Shown here: positions 25,300 through 34,329 of the stretch, piece by piece
How the letters are laid out: each line of letters begins with the position of its first letter
Numbering within the stretch: the stretch's first letter is position 1
Origin: Halobacteriovoraceae bacterium
GTDB lineage: Bacteria > Bdellovibrionota > Bacteriovoracia > Bacteriovoracales > Bacteriovoracaceae
Reading direction: 5' to 3'
Assembly (NCBI GenBank): GCA_020635115.1
Contig: JACKAK010000001.1
Location: 124,001 to 188,000 of the forward strand
DNA: 64,000 bases
Translations under genes and position numbers: made by a program
Notes under the pieces: generated by a model
Databases searched by the model: none
Told to the model about the DNA's origin: nothing
What the model saw: only the letters and a program-made list of their open reading frames with translations

Positions 25300-26766
25300 A
25301 TGTCGAATACATTTCAGAAAAAAACTTCTGCCATTATCGTTCAAATATTTATTGGACTTATCATTGTTGGTTTTATGTTTACTGGTTATCAAACAGGATT
25401 TGGCCCTACAGTAAATAACGTGGCCAGTGTAGGTAAATATCAAATTTCAGGTCGCGAGTTCAACTCTGAAATTAATAGAAGAATCCAATTCTATACCCAA
25501 ATGTCAGGAGGGAAATCCCTTTCTTCAGTCCAGATCAAAAAGTTTGGAATACGAGAAAGTGCGTTAGAGTCATTGATTTCAAAAAAACTTTTTCTTGTCC
25601 TGTCTGATGATATGGGGATATCTCCAGGTTCTGAACAGATAAAAGAAGAAATTAAAAACCTACCTTATTTTAAAACAAATGATCAGTTCGATATCAACTT
25701 GTACAAAAATCTTTTAAATGCAAATCAATTTTCAACACAGGAATTTGAAAATACGATGAAAGAAGATTTATCAGTTAAACTTGTAAAAGAAATGCTTGAT
25801 AATGTCCCAATTTCAAAAGGATATGAAACAACAATTTCAAAACTTAAAAACACCGTTATACCAATTGATGCTGTCAGTATTAACCTTAATTCTCTGGAAA
25901 CATATATTGAGGTGACTCCAAAAGAGATTGAAGAATTTTTGAAAGATGAAACAAATATAAATAGAGCAAAATCGATTTTCAATGAAAGAAAGTCCCAAAA
26001 ATATGATCAAGCTGAAGAAGTTTTGGCCTCACATATTCTTTTGAAAAAAGATAAAGAAAGCGACAGTGAATTTGAGAAAAAAGTTCAGGACTTGCTCAAA
26101 AAATTAAATACCAAAAATTTTGCAGAACTTGCGAATAAAAATACACAGGATCCTTCAGGTAAAAAGAATGGTGGAGACTTAAATTGGTTTCCAAGAGGTA
26201 GAATGGTTCCTGAGTTTGACAAAGTCGCTTTTTCAACCCCAAAAGGTCAAATTTCTTCCCCTGTTAAAACTCAGTTCGGAACTCACATTATTTATGTGAG
26301 AAATAAGAAGGACAAAAAGGATGCAAAATTTGAAGATTATAGAGCAGAAATTTCAAAAGAGTTGATACAAAAAAAGAAGACCAATGAGAAAAATACCTTA
26401 GCTGAAAAAATATTTTCAGACGTTAAAACAAATATTAAAAATGAAAAAAATCTATCCACAATCATTGCAAAATATAAACTTACTCATGTGAGCAATAATG
26501 AAATTAATGCAATAGATGGACTTAAAGGGAAAATCAATTTAGAAGATCAAAAACTTGATCAAATCTTCAATTCTCCTAATCAAGTTTTAGAGTTTAAAGA
26601 TATAAATCAATATCTAGTTATTTCAACTGGATCTCAAAAAACCGTTGAGAATAAAGGTGATAAAACATCTGAAAGTTTTGCATTAGCTAGAAAATTGCAA
26701 GATAAAATTATGAAAACTCTCAAAGAAAATACATCTATAAAAACAACTCGTGGACTTTTAGATTAG
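25300..26766 (+). CDS. membrane-anchored periplasmic peptidyl-prolyl isomerase/foldase (PpiD/SurA type)
   Basis: Helps outer-membrane and periplasmic proteins fold. I start at the ATG at 25300, which has GAGGAA upstream, giving 488 residues. An N-terminal membrane helix (about 10-30) is followed by a SurA-N-like helical chaperone region (SGREFNSEINRRIQ, then ALESLISKKLFLVLSDDMGI), one parvulin domain at about 241-335 (ASHILL, PSGKKNGGDLNWFPRGRMVPEFDKVAF-type block, FGTHIIYV) and a C-terminal helical region. The domain order matches PpiD. Confidence 0.85.
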   Translation: MSNTFQKKTSAIIVQIFIGLIIVGFMFTGYQTGFGPTVNNVASVGKYQISGREFNSEINRRIQFYTQMSGGKSLSSVQIKKFGIRESALESLISKKLFLVLSDDMGISPGSEQIKEEIKNLPYFKTNDQFDINLYKNLLNANQFSTQEFENTMKEDLSVKLVKEMLDNVPISKGYETTISKLKNTVIPIDAVSINLNSLETYIEVTPKEIEEFLKDETNINRAKSIFNERKSQKYDQAEEVLASHILLKKDKESDSEFEKKVQDLLKKLNTKNFAELANKNTQDPSGKKNGGDLNWFPRGRMVPEFDKVAFSTPKGQISSPVKTQFGTHIIYVRNKKDKKDAKFEDYRAEISKELIQKKKTNEKNTLAEKIFSDVKTNIKNEKNLSTIIAKYKLTHVSNNEINAIDGLKGKINLEDQKLDQIFNSPNQVLEFKDINQYLVISTGSQKTVENKGDKTSESFALARKLQDKIMKTLKENTSIKTTRGLLD

Positions 26767-26775
26767 GTAGTACGT

Positions 26776-27006
26776 ATGGCCGACAAAGCAAATAAATTCA
26801 AAGATAACGTTGAAGGAAAATATTACGTTGATGACCAATGCATAGCATGTGATGCCTGCGTGGCCGAGGCCGAAAGATTTTTTGAGATGAATGATGAAGA
26901 TGGGCATGCCTTTGTAAAACTTCAACCCTCAACAGAACAAGAAACTGAAGAATGTGAAAATGCACTTGCCGCCTGCCCTGTAGAGGCCATTGGAAATGAT
27001 GGTTAG
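26776..27006 (+). CDS. ferredoxin, single [4Fe-4S] cluster
   Basis: Small electron carrier of 76 residues. The cluster ligands are the three Cys of CIACDAC plus the Cys of AACPVEAIG, so it holds one [4Fe-4S] cluster rather than two. The middle is acidic. It lies nine bases after the foldase gene, and the partner reductase is not in the window. Confidence 0.9.
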   Translation: MADKANKFKDNVEGKYYVDDQCIACDACVAEAERFFEMNDEDGHAFVKLQPSTEQETEECENALAACPVEAIGNDG

Positions 27007-27023
27007 TCTTCTTTTTTAGCTAA

Positions 27024-27052
27024 AAAAAAGGGCCAGAAATCAGGCCCCTTTT
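27024..27052. terminator. bidirectional terminator between ferredoxin and flgE
   Basis: AAAAGGGCC and GGCCCCTTTT pair around AGAAATCA. The plus side has four T, and the minus side has a run of eight T, so it should end both the ferredoxin message and the long flagellar message. Confidence 0.88.
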
Positions 27053-27072
27053 AATGAAAAATATCACTAATA

Positions 27073-28353
27073 TTATCTCTTAATCTGTAAAACTTCTTGA
27101 AGCATTTGATCTGCTGTCGTAATCGTCTTTGCGTTAGCTTGAAAGTTTCTCTGCGCCGTCATTAAATTAACAAATTCCGTTGCAAGGTCAACGTTTGAAA
27201 GTTCAATTGACTTAGCAAATATTTGTCCTCGACCAGATTGACCAGGTTTTCCCATAGCAGCTTGACCAGACTTCTTAGACTCTTTAAAAAGATTTTTACC
27301 CATTTTAAAAAGCGCCTCATTATTTTCAAATTTGGCAATTGCAATCTGTGCAATATCCCTGGCCTCACCATTGTCAAAAGTCGCCGTCAGAACCCCTGAA
27401 TCATCAAAAGAAAGTGATGTTAATGTTGCCGCACTAAAACCATTTTGAGTATGTCTAGATATGGCCGTTTGAGAACCATACTGTGTAGAAGCATCAAGAC
27501 CATCTCCACCTTCAGCAAGTGACTTACCAAAATTAATTTCAATTTTTTGATCAGGAGCAGCACCTTTATTAAAATTAAATTCGTTCTTTCCTGGTTGCTC
27601 CTCTTGTAACACACCTTTGTCGTTAAATATTAACTTACCATTTGCCTGTTCGTACATCTTACCTTGTTCACCATCTTGAACATCTTTCCCATCAGCTGCA
27701 ATATGATATTCCCAAGTATTGTTTTCAGTTTTGTTAAAATAAACAGTTACAAGCCTCGCTGTTCCCACATTGTCGAAAACAGTTATTGTCGTATTAAATT
27801 CAGAAGTTTTTTCAGGATCTTCAATATTGAACTCCTGAGTATTCGCCCTTGAATCTAAATTCATTGAAACCTTAACTTCCTTAGTTGCTGAAGCTGGAAT
27901 CGTCGTATTTCCAAGTTTGATTTTTTCCATTTTATTTGTGATTTTTCCATCATCATTCGCAGCAAACCCCATCACATTATAACCATCCCCATTTATGAGA
28001 AAGCCTTCTTTGTCAAAATGAAATGAACCATCTCTTGAATACCCTCTCCCAAAAGGCGCATCAATTTGAAAAAAACCATTTCCGTTAATAGCTAAGTCTG
28101 TAATATTCTCAGTTCTAGCAATATTACCTTGAGTGAATATAGATTTAATATGAGACAATTTCGTACCTGCACCAAATTGATCTCCACCATCTATTCCTTT
28201 TAATGATCTGGCCAGAACATCTTGAAACTCTCCTCGAGAACCCTTGAACCCATATGTACCAGCATTGGCAATATTGTCACCAATAATTGTCATATTGTCA
28301 CCAAAGGCAGCTAAACCAGATACCCCAATGTTAAAAGAGCTTAAAATTCCCAT
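27073..28353 (-). CDS. flgE: flagellar hook protein FlgE
   Basis: Polymerises into the flexible hook outside the cell. The 426 residues start SFNIGVSGLAAFGDNMTIIG, continuing DNIANAGTYGFKGSRGEFQDVL, the standard N-terminal rod/hook helix. The C-terminus has SNVDLATEFVNLMTAQRNFQ, continuing ANAKTITTADQML, the matching coil. The middle is the D1/D2 surface region with a FlaE-like segment. GGAGGG precedes the ATG. It is the last gene of the flagellar unit, 117 bases after the TIGR02530-type gene, ending at a strong terminator. Confidence 0.95.
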   Translation of the reverse strand: MGILSSFNIGVSGLAAFGDNMTIIGDNIANAGTYGFKGSRGEFQDVLARSLKGIDGGDQFGAGTKLSHIKSIFTQGNIARTENITDLAINGNGFFQIDAPFGRGYSRDGSFHFDKEGFLINGDGYNVMGFAANDDGKITNKMEKIKLGNTTIPASATKEVKVSMNLDSRANTQEFNIEDPEKTSEFNTTITVFDNVGTARLVTVYFNKTENNTWEYHIAADGKDVQDGEQGKMYEQANGKLIFNDKGVLQEEQPGKNEFNFNKGAAPDQKIEINFGKSLAEGGDGLDASTQYGSQTAISRHTQNGFSAATLTSLSFDDSGVLTATFDNGEARDIAQIAIAKFENNEALFKMGKNLFKESKKSGQAAMGKPGQSGRGQIFAKSIELSNVDLATEFVNLMTAQRNFQANAKTITTADQMLQEVLQIKR

Positions 28354-28470
28354 TTGTCCCTCCTAGACAAAAAAATACATACCATATTTTTTAAAAGTGA
28401 AATTTTTGCTTAAATAACGACTGACTTAAGCAAGGTTTCCAGAAAGGACCAACCTTTATCACTTCACCTT

Positions 28471-28887
28471 TTAATTTATAATCATAGTCGAATCTATTTT
28501 AGTAATTACATTTTCGGCCATATTGTCTTTTTCTAATGCTGTTACCACTGTGCTATTATTTACATCAATGATATAGGCCGCTTTGTTTGTAATGACTAAA
28601 GAATCTTTTCCCCCTTTATTTTTTAATTTTTCAAGTGCCTCATTAAGTTTGAGAAACTCTTGAGAATCTATTTCAATATTTCTTTCTTGCATTCTTTTTG
28701 CCGCATGTACTGAAAGTTTTATCTCCTCAGTTCCACTCTTATCTTTATTTTTTACTTCCTTTGAAAGAAGATTTTTAAACTCATCTAACTTTACATTTTC
28801 ATCAAGCTTTCCCTGAAGTGCTTTAGTTTTCCCATTTAAATGAGATAAATTCGGCACCAATAGATTTGAAATTTTATCGTTTCCCAT
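28471..28887 (-). CDS. flagellar operon protein, TIGR02530 type
   Basis: 138 residues. The core SVHAAKRMQERNIEI, then LEKLKNKGGKDSLVITNKAAYIIDV, then NSTVVTALEKD and NVITKIDSTMII fits the TIGR02530 pattern (SxHAxxRxxxRxI ... KGxxDSL ... NIDSxVII) found between flgD and flgE in many bacteria. Function is not established, though hook assembly is likely from position. Its start overlaps the flgD stop by 14 bases. Confidence 0.82.
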   Translation of the reverse strand: MGNDKISNLLVPNLSHLNGKTKALQGKLDENVKLDEFKNLLSKEVKNKDKSGTEEIKLSVHAAKRMQERNIEIDSQEFLKLNEALEKLKNKGGKDSLVITNKAAYIIDVNNSTVVTALEKDNMAENVITKIDSTMIIN

Positions 28888-29746
28888 TCGCCTGATTCTC
28901 GTAAATATTCATGGCCTGTTTATTAACATTTTTTCCCTGTACAGCGTTAGCATCAGCTTTATTATGACTCGGAACATTAAAGGCGTCAACATCTCTAAGA
29001 TTTACACGTTTTTTCCCGTCTACTTTAAGTATAGTCTCACCATTCTCATCAAAGTATACACCTGTTACAATTCCAGTGGCCTTGGTTTCTCCTCTGAAAA
29101 ACTGATTTTGATCATCCCATGCATGAATTTCATAGCGATAAATATCAGATGATGCCCTACCCCCATCTGATTGATTTCCATCCCAACTTACAACATTTTG
29201 CCCTTTAAATAAGTTGTCTCTCTCTATTTGTTGAATGAGTTGATTTTTTGAATCATAAATTCGTACGATTGCACTTTTCGCATTCTGTGGGAGAGAAAAA
29301 GGAATATCCAAATTTGTTGTATCATTGTTTAACTGGATACTACTTCCAGAAGTGAGTATTTCTTTGCCTAAAAAAGATGCTGCAAAAAATTTCTTTTCAT
29401 CTGGCCCATTACTATTTAGTTTTTCAAATCCCTTATTCATATTTGACAATTGTTCTAGTTGAGAAAACTGTGCAAGATCAGAAGCAAATTGTTTTTGATC
29501 CATTGGATTAACTGGATCTTGGTTTTGCAATTGAAAAGTTAGGAGTTTTAAAAATTCATCCTTACCCATTTTGTTATGAGTCTTTGCATCAACAAAGTTT
29601 GACTTCTCTTTATACCCTGTAATTTGATTCAAATACTTTTGCTTATCTTTTATATCTGTTTGCTTTTCATTCGACGATGATTGGGCCATCTTAATATTTT
29701 TAAAGCTATTGTTTATTGCCCCTACGGGCCGTCCCATTCCAGGCAT
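28874..29746 (-). CDS. flgD: flagellar hook cap / scaffolding protein FlgD
   Basis: Caps the growing hook and is needed for FlgE assembly. The N-terminal signature MGKDEFLKLLTFQLQNQDP, continuing VNPMDQKQFASDLAQFSQLE, starts near residue 60 and is unmistakable. A beta domain follows with VVSWDGNQSDGGRASSDIYRYE (FlgD Ig-like). The ~55 residues before the signature are polar and longer than usual. Its ATG overlaps the fliK stop (TAATG). Confidence 0.92.
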   Translation of the reverse strand: MPGMGRPVGAINNSFKNIKMAQSSSNEKQTDIKDKQKYLNQITGYKEKSNFVDAKTHNKMGKDEFLKLLTFQLQNQDPVNPMDQKQFASDLAQFSQLEQLSNMNKGFEKLNSNGPDEKKFFAASFLGKEILTSGSSIQLNNDTTNLDIPFSLPQNAKSAIVRIYDSKNQLIQQIERDNLFKGQNVVSWDGNQSDGGRASSDIYRYEIHAWDDQNQFFRGETKATGIVTGVYFDENGETILKVDGKKRVNLRDVDAFNVPSHNKADANAVQGKNVNKQAMNIYENQANGKR

Positions 29747-31122
29747 TATGCATACTTCCTATTTTCTTGGAACTGTTGCCAGAGATCTCTTCTACGCTGA
29801 GAATCTTCTCTTTGTCCTCTTTGCCCCATACTTTTGTCATTTCCATTGAAGGAAAATTCTCCAGCAAGGGATTTATTTTCAAGATAATTTTCTCCAAAAT
29901 CTCTCGAGACTGTCATAAGTTTAATATCTGAAACTTTTATTCCATTTGCTGATAAGTCCCTTATCAATGATGCTTCGTTTTTCCTAAAAAAGTCATTTGT
30001 CTCTGCTCTTTTAGAAAGAATCTCAATATGAAGTCCCTCATCTCTTTTATGACCTATAACTTTTACATCAATATTTCCTAAATCTTTATCGTGTACTTTT
30101 AAACTTAACTCTGGAGTATTTTCTAGTTTTGATTTCTTAATATATTTTGAAATCTCTTCAATGATTTCATCCTGTCCATTTGTAAATGAAACATTATCTA
30201 GATCTAAAGTTTTGGCCATGCTTATTTTATCATTTAGAATTGATGTTTTTACTTGTGTTTGTGGATTTGTGAAAAGTCCCACATTTTGAAAATCAACATT
30301 ATGATTTGCCTTAGGTAGAGTTAATTCTTCCTTACCTTGTAGAGTCTTTTTTACTTCATTTTGTGCAAAATCTGGCCTAATAAAATTTGTATCTATACTC
30401 TGAAAATTTTGAGAATACCTTTCCACTGAAGGCATAGAGATATTTTTGTTTTCTAAAGTTTTGACAAACTTATCCGATTTTAGTTTTACTGGAGTATTGG
30501 AACTGTTTTTAATTTGTGCAAATTCTGGATTAATTCTTTTTTTCATATCCACAGAAGATATTGTTCGAGCTTGATCTTTTGTAAATTCAATGTTTGAATT
30601 ATTTTTAGAAATTTTATTTTCACCTAAAAACATTTTCTCTAAACTATTTAACTGAGGTTGTACTTCGCCTTTACCATTTTTTTGCTCAATTGATTTATTT
30701 AGTCCAACATTATTTGCAAATAATTGCTCTTGCCCCTTCATCAGTTGATTTGAATCGTTCTTCCTCTTTGGAAAGCTAACTTGTTGAACAAATTCAGCAA
30801 TATTATTTTTCTTCTCAACTTTTGGCCCAATTTTAATATTATCAATATTAAGAGGAACGCTTGTTACTTGAGGGTGTAATTCAGGTTGAGCATTAGTTAT
30901 ACCCGACAAAACCTCTTCTGAGGTGAACTCATTTTTAAGTAATTCTCCAAATGTTTTACCTTCTGGCAAATTTAAGAGCTTTTCAATCGATTGCTCTTCT
31001 TCACCTAAGAGTGCTAATTTTTCTTCAATATTACCTTGTGCCTTCAATCCTTTTGCAGGAAGTAAATTATTTTTTAAAAATAATTCTGTATTTTGAATGT
31101 TGGGCATGTTTTGATTACTCAT
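29746..31122 (-). CDS. fliK: flagellar hook-length control protein FliK
   Basis: Secreted ruler that sets hook length and switches export specificity. The 458 residues are mostly low-complexity, rich in Asn, Lys, Gln and Ser, as expected for the ruler part. The C-terminal domain (about 325-420) has ELSLKVHDKDLGNIDVKVIG, then LHIEILSKRAETNDFFRKNE and IRDLSANGIKVSDIKLM, matching the Flg_hook domain. AAGGAG precedes the ATG. Position between the MotE-like gene and flgD agrees. Confidence 0.88.
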   Translation of the reverse strand: MSNQNMPNIQNTELFLKNNLLPAKGLKAQGNIEEKLALLGEEEQSIEKLLNLPEGKTFGELLKNEFTSEEVLSGITNAQPELHPQVTSVPLNIDNIKIGPKVEKKNNIAEFVQQVSFPKRKNDSNQLMKGQEQLFANNVGLNKSIEQKNGKGEVQPQLNSLEKMFLGENKISKNNSNIEFTKDQARTISSVDMKKRINPEFAQIKNSSNTPVKLKSDKFVKTLENKNISMPSVERYSQNFQSIDTNFIRPDFAQNEVKKTLQGKEELTLPKANHNVDFQNVGLFTNPQTQVKTSILNDKISMAKTLDLDNVSFTNGQDEIIEEISKYIKKSKLENTPELSLKVHDKDLGNIDVKVIGHKRDEGLHIEILSKRAETNDFFRKNEASLIRDLSANGIKVSDIKLMTVSRDFGENYLENKSLAGEFSFNGNDKSMGQRGQREDSQRRRDLWQQFQENRKYA

Positions 31123-31144
31123 TAAACGCAGCGCTCCTTAGCTT

Positions 31145-31693
31145 CTATCTTTTCATAGTCATATACTGCTTTTGAAGTCGGGCAGATATTTCCTTATCCA
31201 TGACATTGAATATTTTCGATACCTTAACTGGATCAAGCAGTCCTAAAATTTTTACAGAAATATCTGGATCTTGTACAGACAGGACATCGGCAGCATTTTG
31301 AGGTCTCATCCCTGAAACAATTGTCACCATATGCTGAATTCTTCCTTCAACTTTTTTATCTTTTTCATCTATACAACCTAAGACTGATGCTTGTTTATCT
31401 TGAAAAGACTTGATCTTATTTTGCAGGTCTGTGAGATTTAATTTAAGTTGTTCTTCTCTTTTTTTTATTTCTAATTCTTGAAGTTCAATTTTCTTTTCTT
31501 TTTCCAAGAGTTCATTTGAAAATTGTATTATCTTTCCTCTACCAATTTTTTTCATTCTCTTTGCATATTCTTTTTCAATAAGTTCATTCACTTCATTTTG
31601 AGTAAATGTTTTTTCTTTCGGCACTTCCTTGTCTTGTGAGAATGAAGAAAAGGGAAAAATTGAAAGCATCAAAAATAAGACTTTTATATTCAT
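31145..31693 (-). CDS. MotE-like flagellar motor chaperone
   Basis: 182 residues: a signal peptide or anchor (MNIKVLFLMLSIFPFSSFS), a coiled coil (about 55-105, QELEIKKREEQLKLNLTDLQ) and a C-terminal helical block GMRPQNAADVLSVQDPDISV, then KILGLLDPVKVSKIFNVMDK. This is the MotE/MgtE-N-like arrangement; MotE is a periplasmic chaperone of the stator protein MotC in rhizobia, and relatives follow fliJ in many flagellar operons. The start overlaps the fliJ stop as ATGA. Confidence 0.78.
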   Translation of the reverse strand: MNIKVLFLMLSIFPFSSFSQDKEVPKEKTFTQNEVNELIEKEYAKRMKKIGRGKIIQFSNELLEKEKKIELQELEIKKREEQLKLNLTDLQNKIKSFQDKQASVLGCIDEKDKKVEGRIQHMVTIVSGMRPQNAADVLSVQDPDISVKILGLLDPVKVSKIFNVMDKEISARLQKQYMTMKR

Positions 31694-32142
31694 AGTATTT
31701 TCCTTTTTTGTTCTCGAACAATTTGGGCCAGTTCTTCAAGTGTTTCTTGCTGTTTTTTATCATACTTCTTCTTGGCCTTAACAAAATCTTTTTCTTTCAT
31801 ATTTTCAATTACTTTAACTTCCCCTCTAGCAAACATCAATTCTTGTAGTTTATTTTCATATTTTTCGTTAAGCTCATCTAAATGGGCCCTTTCATTTTCA
31901 AGATGTTTATTTTTACCTTTGATAAACATTGAATAAAATTGTAATTCACTCCCTGTTGTACTCTGTGCAGTTGATTTCTCCTGGGAAATATAAGCATCTT
32001 CTATTTCAGATTTTATTTTTTCTATCAATTCTTTTGTTTGTACAATTTCACCCACAATTTTTCCAAGTTCTATCTTTTTTTCTCTTTCTCGAAATGTTCG
32101 AAGTTTTAATAATCCATCTAATTTAAATTTATAATTTTTCAT
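31690..32142 (-). CDS. fliJ: flagellar export chaperone FliJ
   Basis: Coiled-coil stalk of the flagellar export ATPase complex. The 150 residues are nearly all helical and charged, beginning YKFKLDGLLKLRTFREREKK, which is the FliJ N-terminal pattern (F.L..LL..R...E). The start overlaps the fliI stop as ATGA, and the stop overlaps the MotE-like start. Confidence 0.88.
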   Translation of the reverse strand: MKNYKFKLDGLLKLRTFREREKKIELGKIVGEIVQTKELIEKIKSEIEDAYISQEKSTAQSTTGSELQFYSMFIKGKNKHLENERAHLDELNEKYENKLQELMFARGEVKVIENMKEKDFVKAKKKYDKKQQETLEELAQIVREQKRKIL

Positions 32143-33515
32143 TCATCATCCAAACTTTTTGGATTAATTGCTTTTTCTGCCTTTCTAGCTAACTCAACCA
32201 TCTCCTCATACAGTTGTTCCAAATCTAAATGTTCAGACATTCCCTGTTCTTGTCTCATCAAATTCATAAGTTCTGAATAGATAACAAGAGCTTTATCCAC
32301 TTTAACGTTTGAACCTTTTGCATAAGCACCTACATTTATCAGATCTTCATTTTCCTTATATGACGCCAAAAGATCACGTAAATGAGATGATACAATTCGA
32401 TGCTCTTTTGTCACAACCTTAGTCATGACCCGGGAAAGTGATTGTAATATATCAATAGCGGGAAAATGATTTCGAGATGCTAAATCACGGGATAAGATGA
32501 TATGTCCATCAGCAATGGCCCTAACAGCGTCGGCTATAGGCTCATCCATATCCCCTCCTTCGACAAGAACGGTGTATATTCCCGTGATAGTCCCACTTCC
32601 TCTTTTGGTACCAGCCCGCTCAAGCAATTTGGGAAGTTTTGCAAATACACTTGGAGTATAACCTTTTTGACCAGGCGGTTCTCCGGCACTTAAGCTTATT
32701 TCTCGACTGGCCATTGCAAAACGGGTGACAGAATCCATCATTAAGATAACATCTTTTTTTTGATCCCTAAAGTATTCGGCAATTGTAGTGGCCACATAAG
32801 CGGCCTTCATCCTAATTAATGATGATTGATCACTTGTAGCAACAACTACAACAGATTTTTTTAAACCTTCCTCACCCAGATCATTTTCAATAAATTCAAG
32901 AACCTCTCTTCCCCGCTCTCCAATGAGAGCTATCACGTTAACATCTGCCTCTGTATTCTTGGCAATCATCCCTAATAAGACGGACTTACCAACCCCAGAT
33001 CCAGCAAGGATTGATAGACGTTGCCCTTTACCAACAGTGGCAAAACAATTTATTGCATGAATTCCAGTATCTATTGGCTCACATATTGGTGGGCGATCAA
33101 GAGGGTTAAGACTACTCCCAAAAATATTTCTTGCAACAGAAGATTTTTCAATCGGTCCTTTCCCATCAATAGGATTTCCTAAAAAGTCTATTACTCGGCC
33201 CAAATAGGAATCACTTACACTGATTGAAGTTGTTAGATCTTTTAAATAAACTTTAGTCTGAGAATTTATTCCTGAAACATCGTCGTATGGCATGGCAACA
33301 CAAGATCTCCCGTCAATACCAACCACTTCACCTAAGGATACATCTCCAAATTCTGTTATGAATTCTACATTACTACCAATAACGGCCCTGGGGAGATTGA
33401 CTTTATAAACCAGTCCTCTTCCTGAGACGACTTTTCCAATTTTTTGAAATGGAACTGATGATTCGAATATTTTTCGAATAGGTGAAAAATTTAATTCTGG
33501 TGTTGAATTACTCAT
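32139..33515 (-). CDS. fliI: flagellum-specific ATPase FliI
   Basis: Powers unfolding and delivery of export substrates. Start at the ATG at 33515 with AGGA upstream; a TTG two codons earlier is also in frame. About 458 residues. The Walker A GSGVGKS is at 172-178, ALIGERGREVLEFI and the Walker B ILMMDSVTRFAMA follow, with the DELSEED-type C-terminal region. Close to F1 beta, as expected. It overlaps fliH by eight bases from this ATG. Confidence 0.95.
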   Translation of the reverse strand: MSNSTPELNFSPIRKIFESSVPFQKIGKVVSGRGLVYKVNLPRAVIGSNVEFITEFGDVSLGEVVGIDGRSCVAMPYDDVSGINSQTKVYLKDLTTSISVSDSYLGRVIDFLGNPIDGKGPIEKSSVARNIFGSSLNPLDRPPICEPIDTGIHAINCFATVGKGQRLSILAGSGVGKSVLLGMIAKNTEADVNVIALIGERGREVLEFIENDLGEEGLKKSVVVVATSDQSSLIRMKAAYVATTIAEYFRDQKKDVILMMDSVTRFAMASREISLSAGEPPGQKGYTPSVFAKLPKLLERAGTKRGSGTITGIYTVLVEGGDMDEPIADAVRAIADGHIILSRDLASRNHFPAIDILQSLSRVMTKVVTKEHRIVSSHLRDLLASYKENEDLINVGAYAKGSNVKVDKALVIYSELMNLMRQEQGMSEHLDLEQLYEEMVELARKAEKAINPKSLDDE

Positions 33516-34317
33516 GATCAACTATTCCTAGAGATTCAAACAGTTTATCGATACTTTTAAATTGTTCATCAAGAGTAGCTGCTATGATTCCATTTTCACA
33601 ATCGAGAATCATGCCATGGCCTTCAAGATCATAATCTATCTCAACTCTCAAGTTTGGCAACTGTCCTAATTTTGATTCGATTGATTGTATCACTTCAGGC
33701 ATTTTTTCGAAGTGATCTTTACTTACCTTAACAATTAAATCAGATTTTGTTTGAATTTCAAGAATAAGTTTTTCCAGAAGTCTTTGCAGATAATTATCAT
33801 CATCTTTTAACTCTCTTAAAATAACCCATTTTGTGAGATCTTTGACAATTTTGTAAATATCTGTTTTTTGTCGATCAATAATTTCATTACGCTGATCACG
33901 CATAAAATTTATCATGTCAGCAAATTCTTGCAGTTTTTCTTCCGTTTGTAATTTAGTCTGTTCAATTACCTCTTTACGTCCCTGAGAAATTCCTTCTTCT
34001 TGGCCTAATTTAAAAGCGTTCTGCTGAACTTCTGCAACTCTTTTTTCAACACGGTATTTAATTTCTCTTTCTTTTTCCTCTGACTCTTGTCTATTTAAAC
34101 CTCTAAATTCTCGCACTATTGGAGATATTTCAAAGTTAGATTTTTTGGCAAATTCTCTTTCAATTTTAAGAACTTTATCTTCAACTTTATTATTCAAATC
34201 ACTTATTTGACTTAAATCTTTAAATTCATAAAGGAGAAGATCTTCCTCGGAAGCAGAGAGTGAAAAATTTTTAAACTCGTAGTCAGATACTTTAAAATGT
34301 TCCTTATTCTGGGCCAT
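33508..34317 (-). CDS. fliH: flagellar export ATPase regulator FliH
   Basis: Binds FliI and links it to the export gate. The 269 residues have an N-terminal charged region, a glycine-spaced helix around AFKLGQEEGISQGRKEV (residues about 100-116, the A/GxxxG part seen in FliH), and a C-terminal V-ATPase subunit E-like domain ending in VEIDYDLEGHGMILDCENGI. AAGGAG is just before the ATG. Weak conservation, but position between fliG and fliI is decisive. Confidence 0.88.
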   Translation of the reverse strand: MAQNKEHFKVSDYEFKNFSLSASEEDLLLYEFKDLSQISDLNNKVEDKVLKIEREFAKKSNFEISPIVREFRGLNRQESEEKEREIKYRVEKRVAEVQQNAFKLGQEEGISQGRKEVIEQTKLQTEEKLQEFADMINFMRDQRNEIIDRQKTDIYKIVKDLTKWVILRELKDDDNYLQRLLEKLILEIQTKSDLIVKVSKDHFEKMPEVIQSIESKLGQLPNLRVEIDYDLEGHGMILDCENGIIAATLDEQFKSIDKLFESLGIVDHE

Positions 34318-34329
34318 AAGTTCTCCTTA

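Noticed and set aside
28354..28470. Possible sigma54 promoter before flgE (TGG...TTGC)
   Set aside because: Spacing between the two elements is five bases, not eight.
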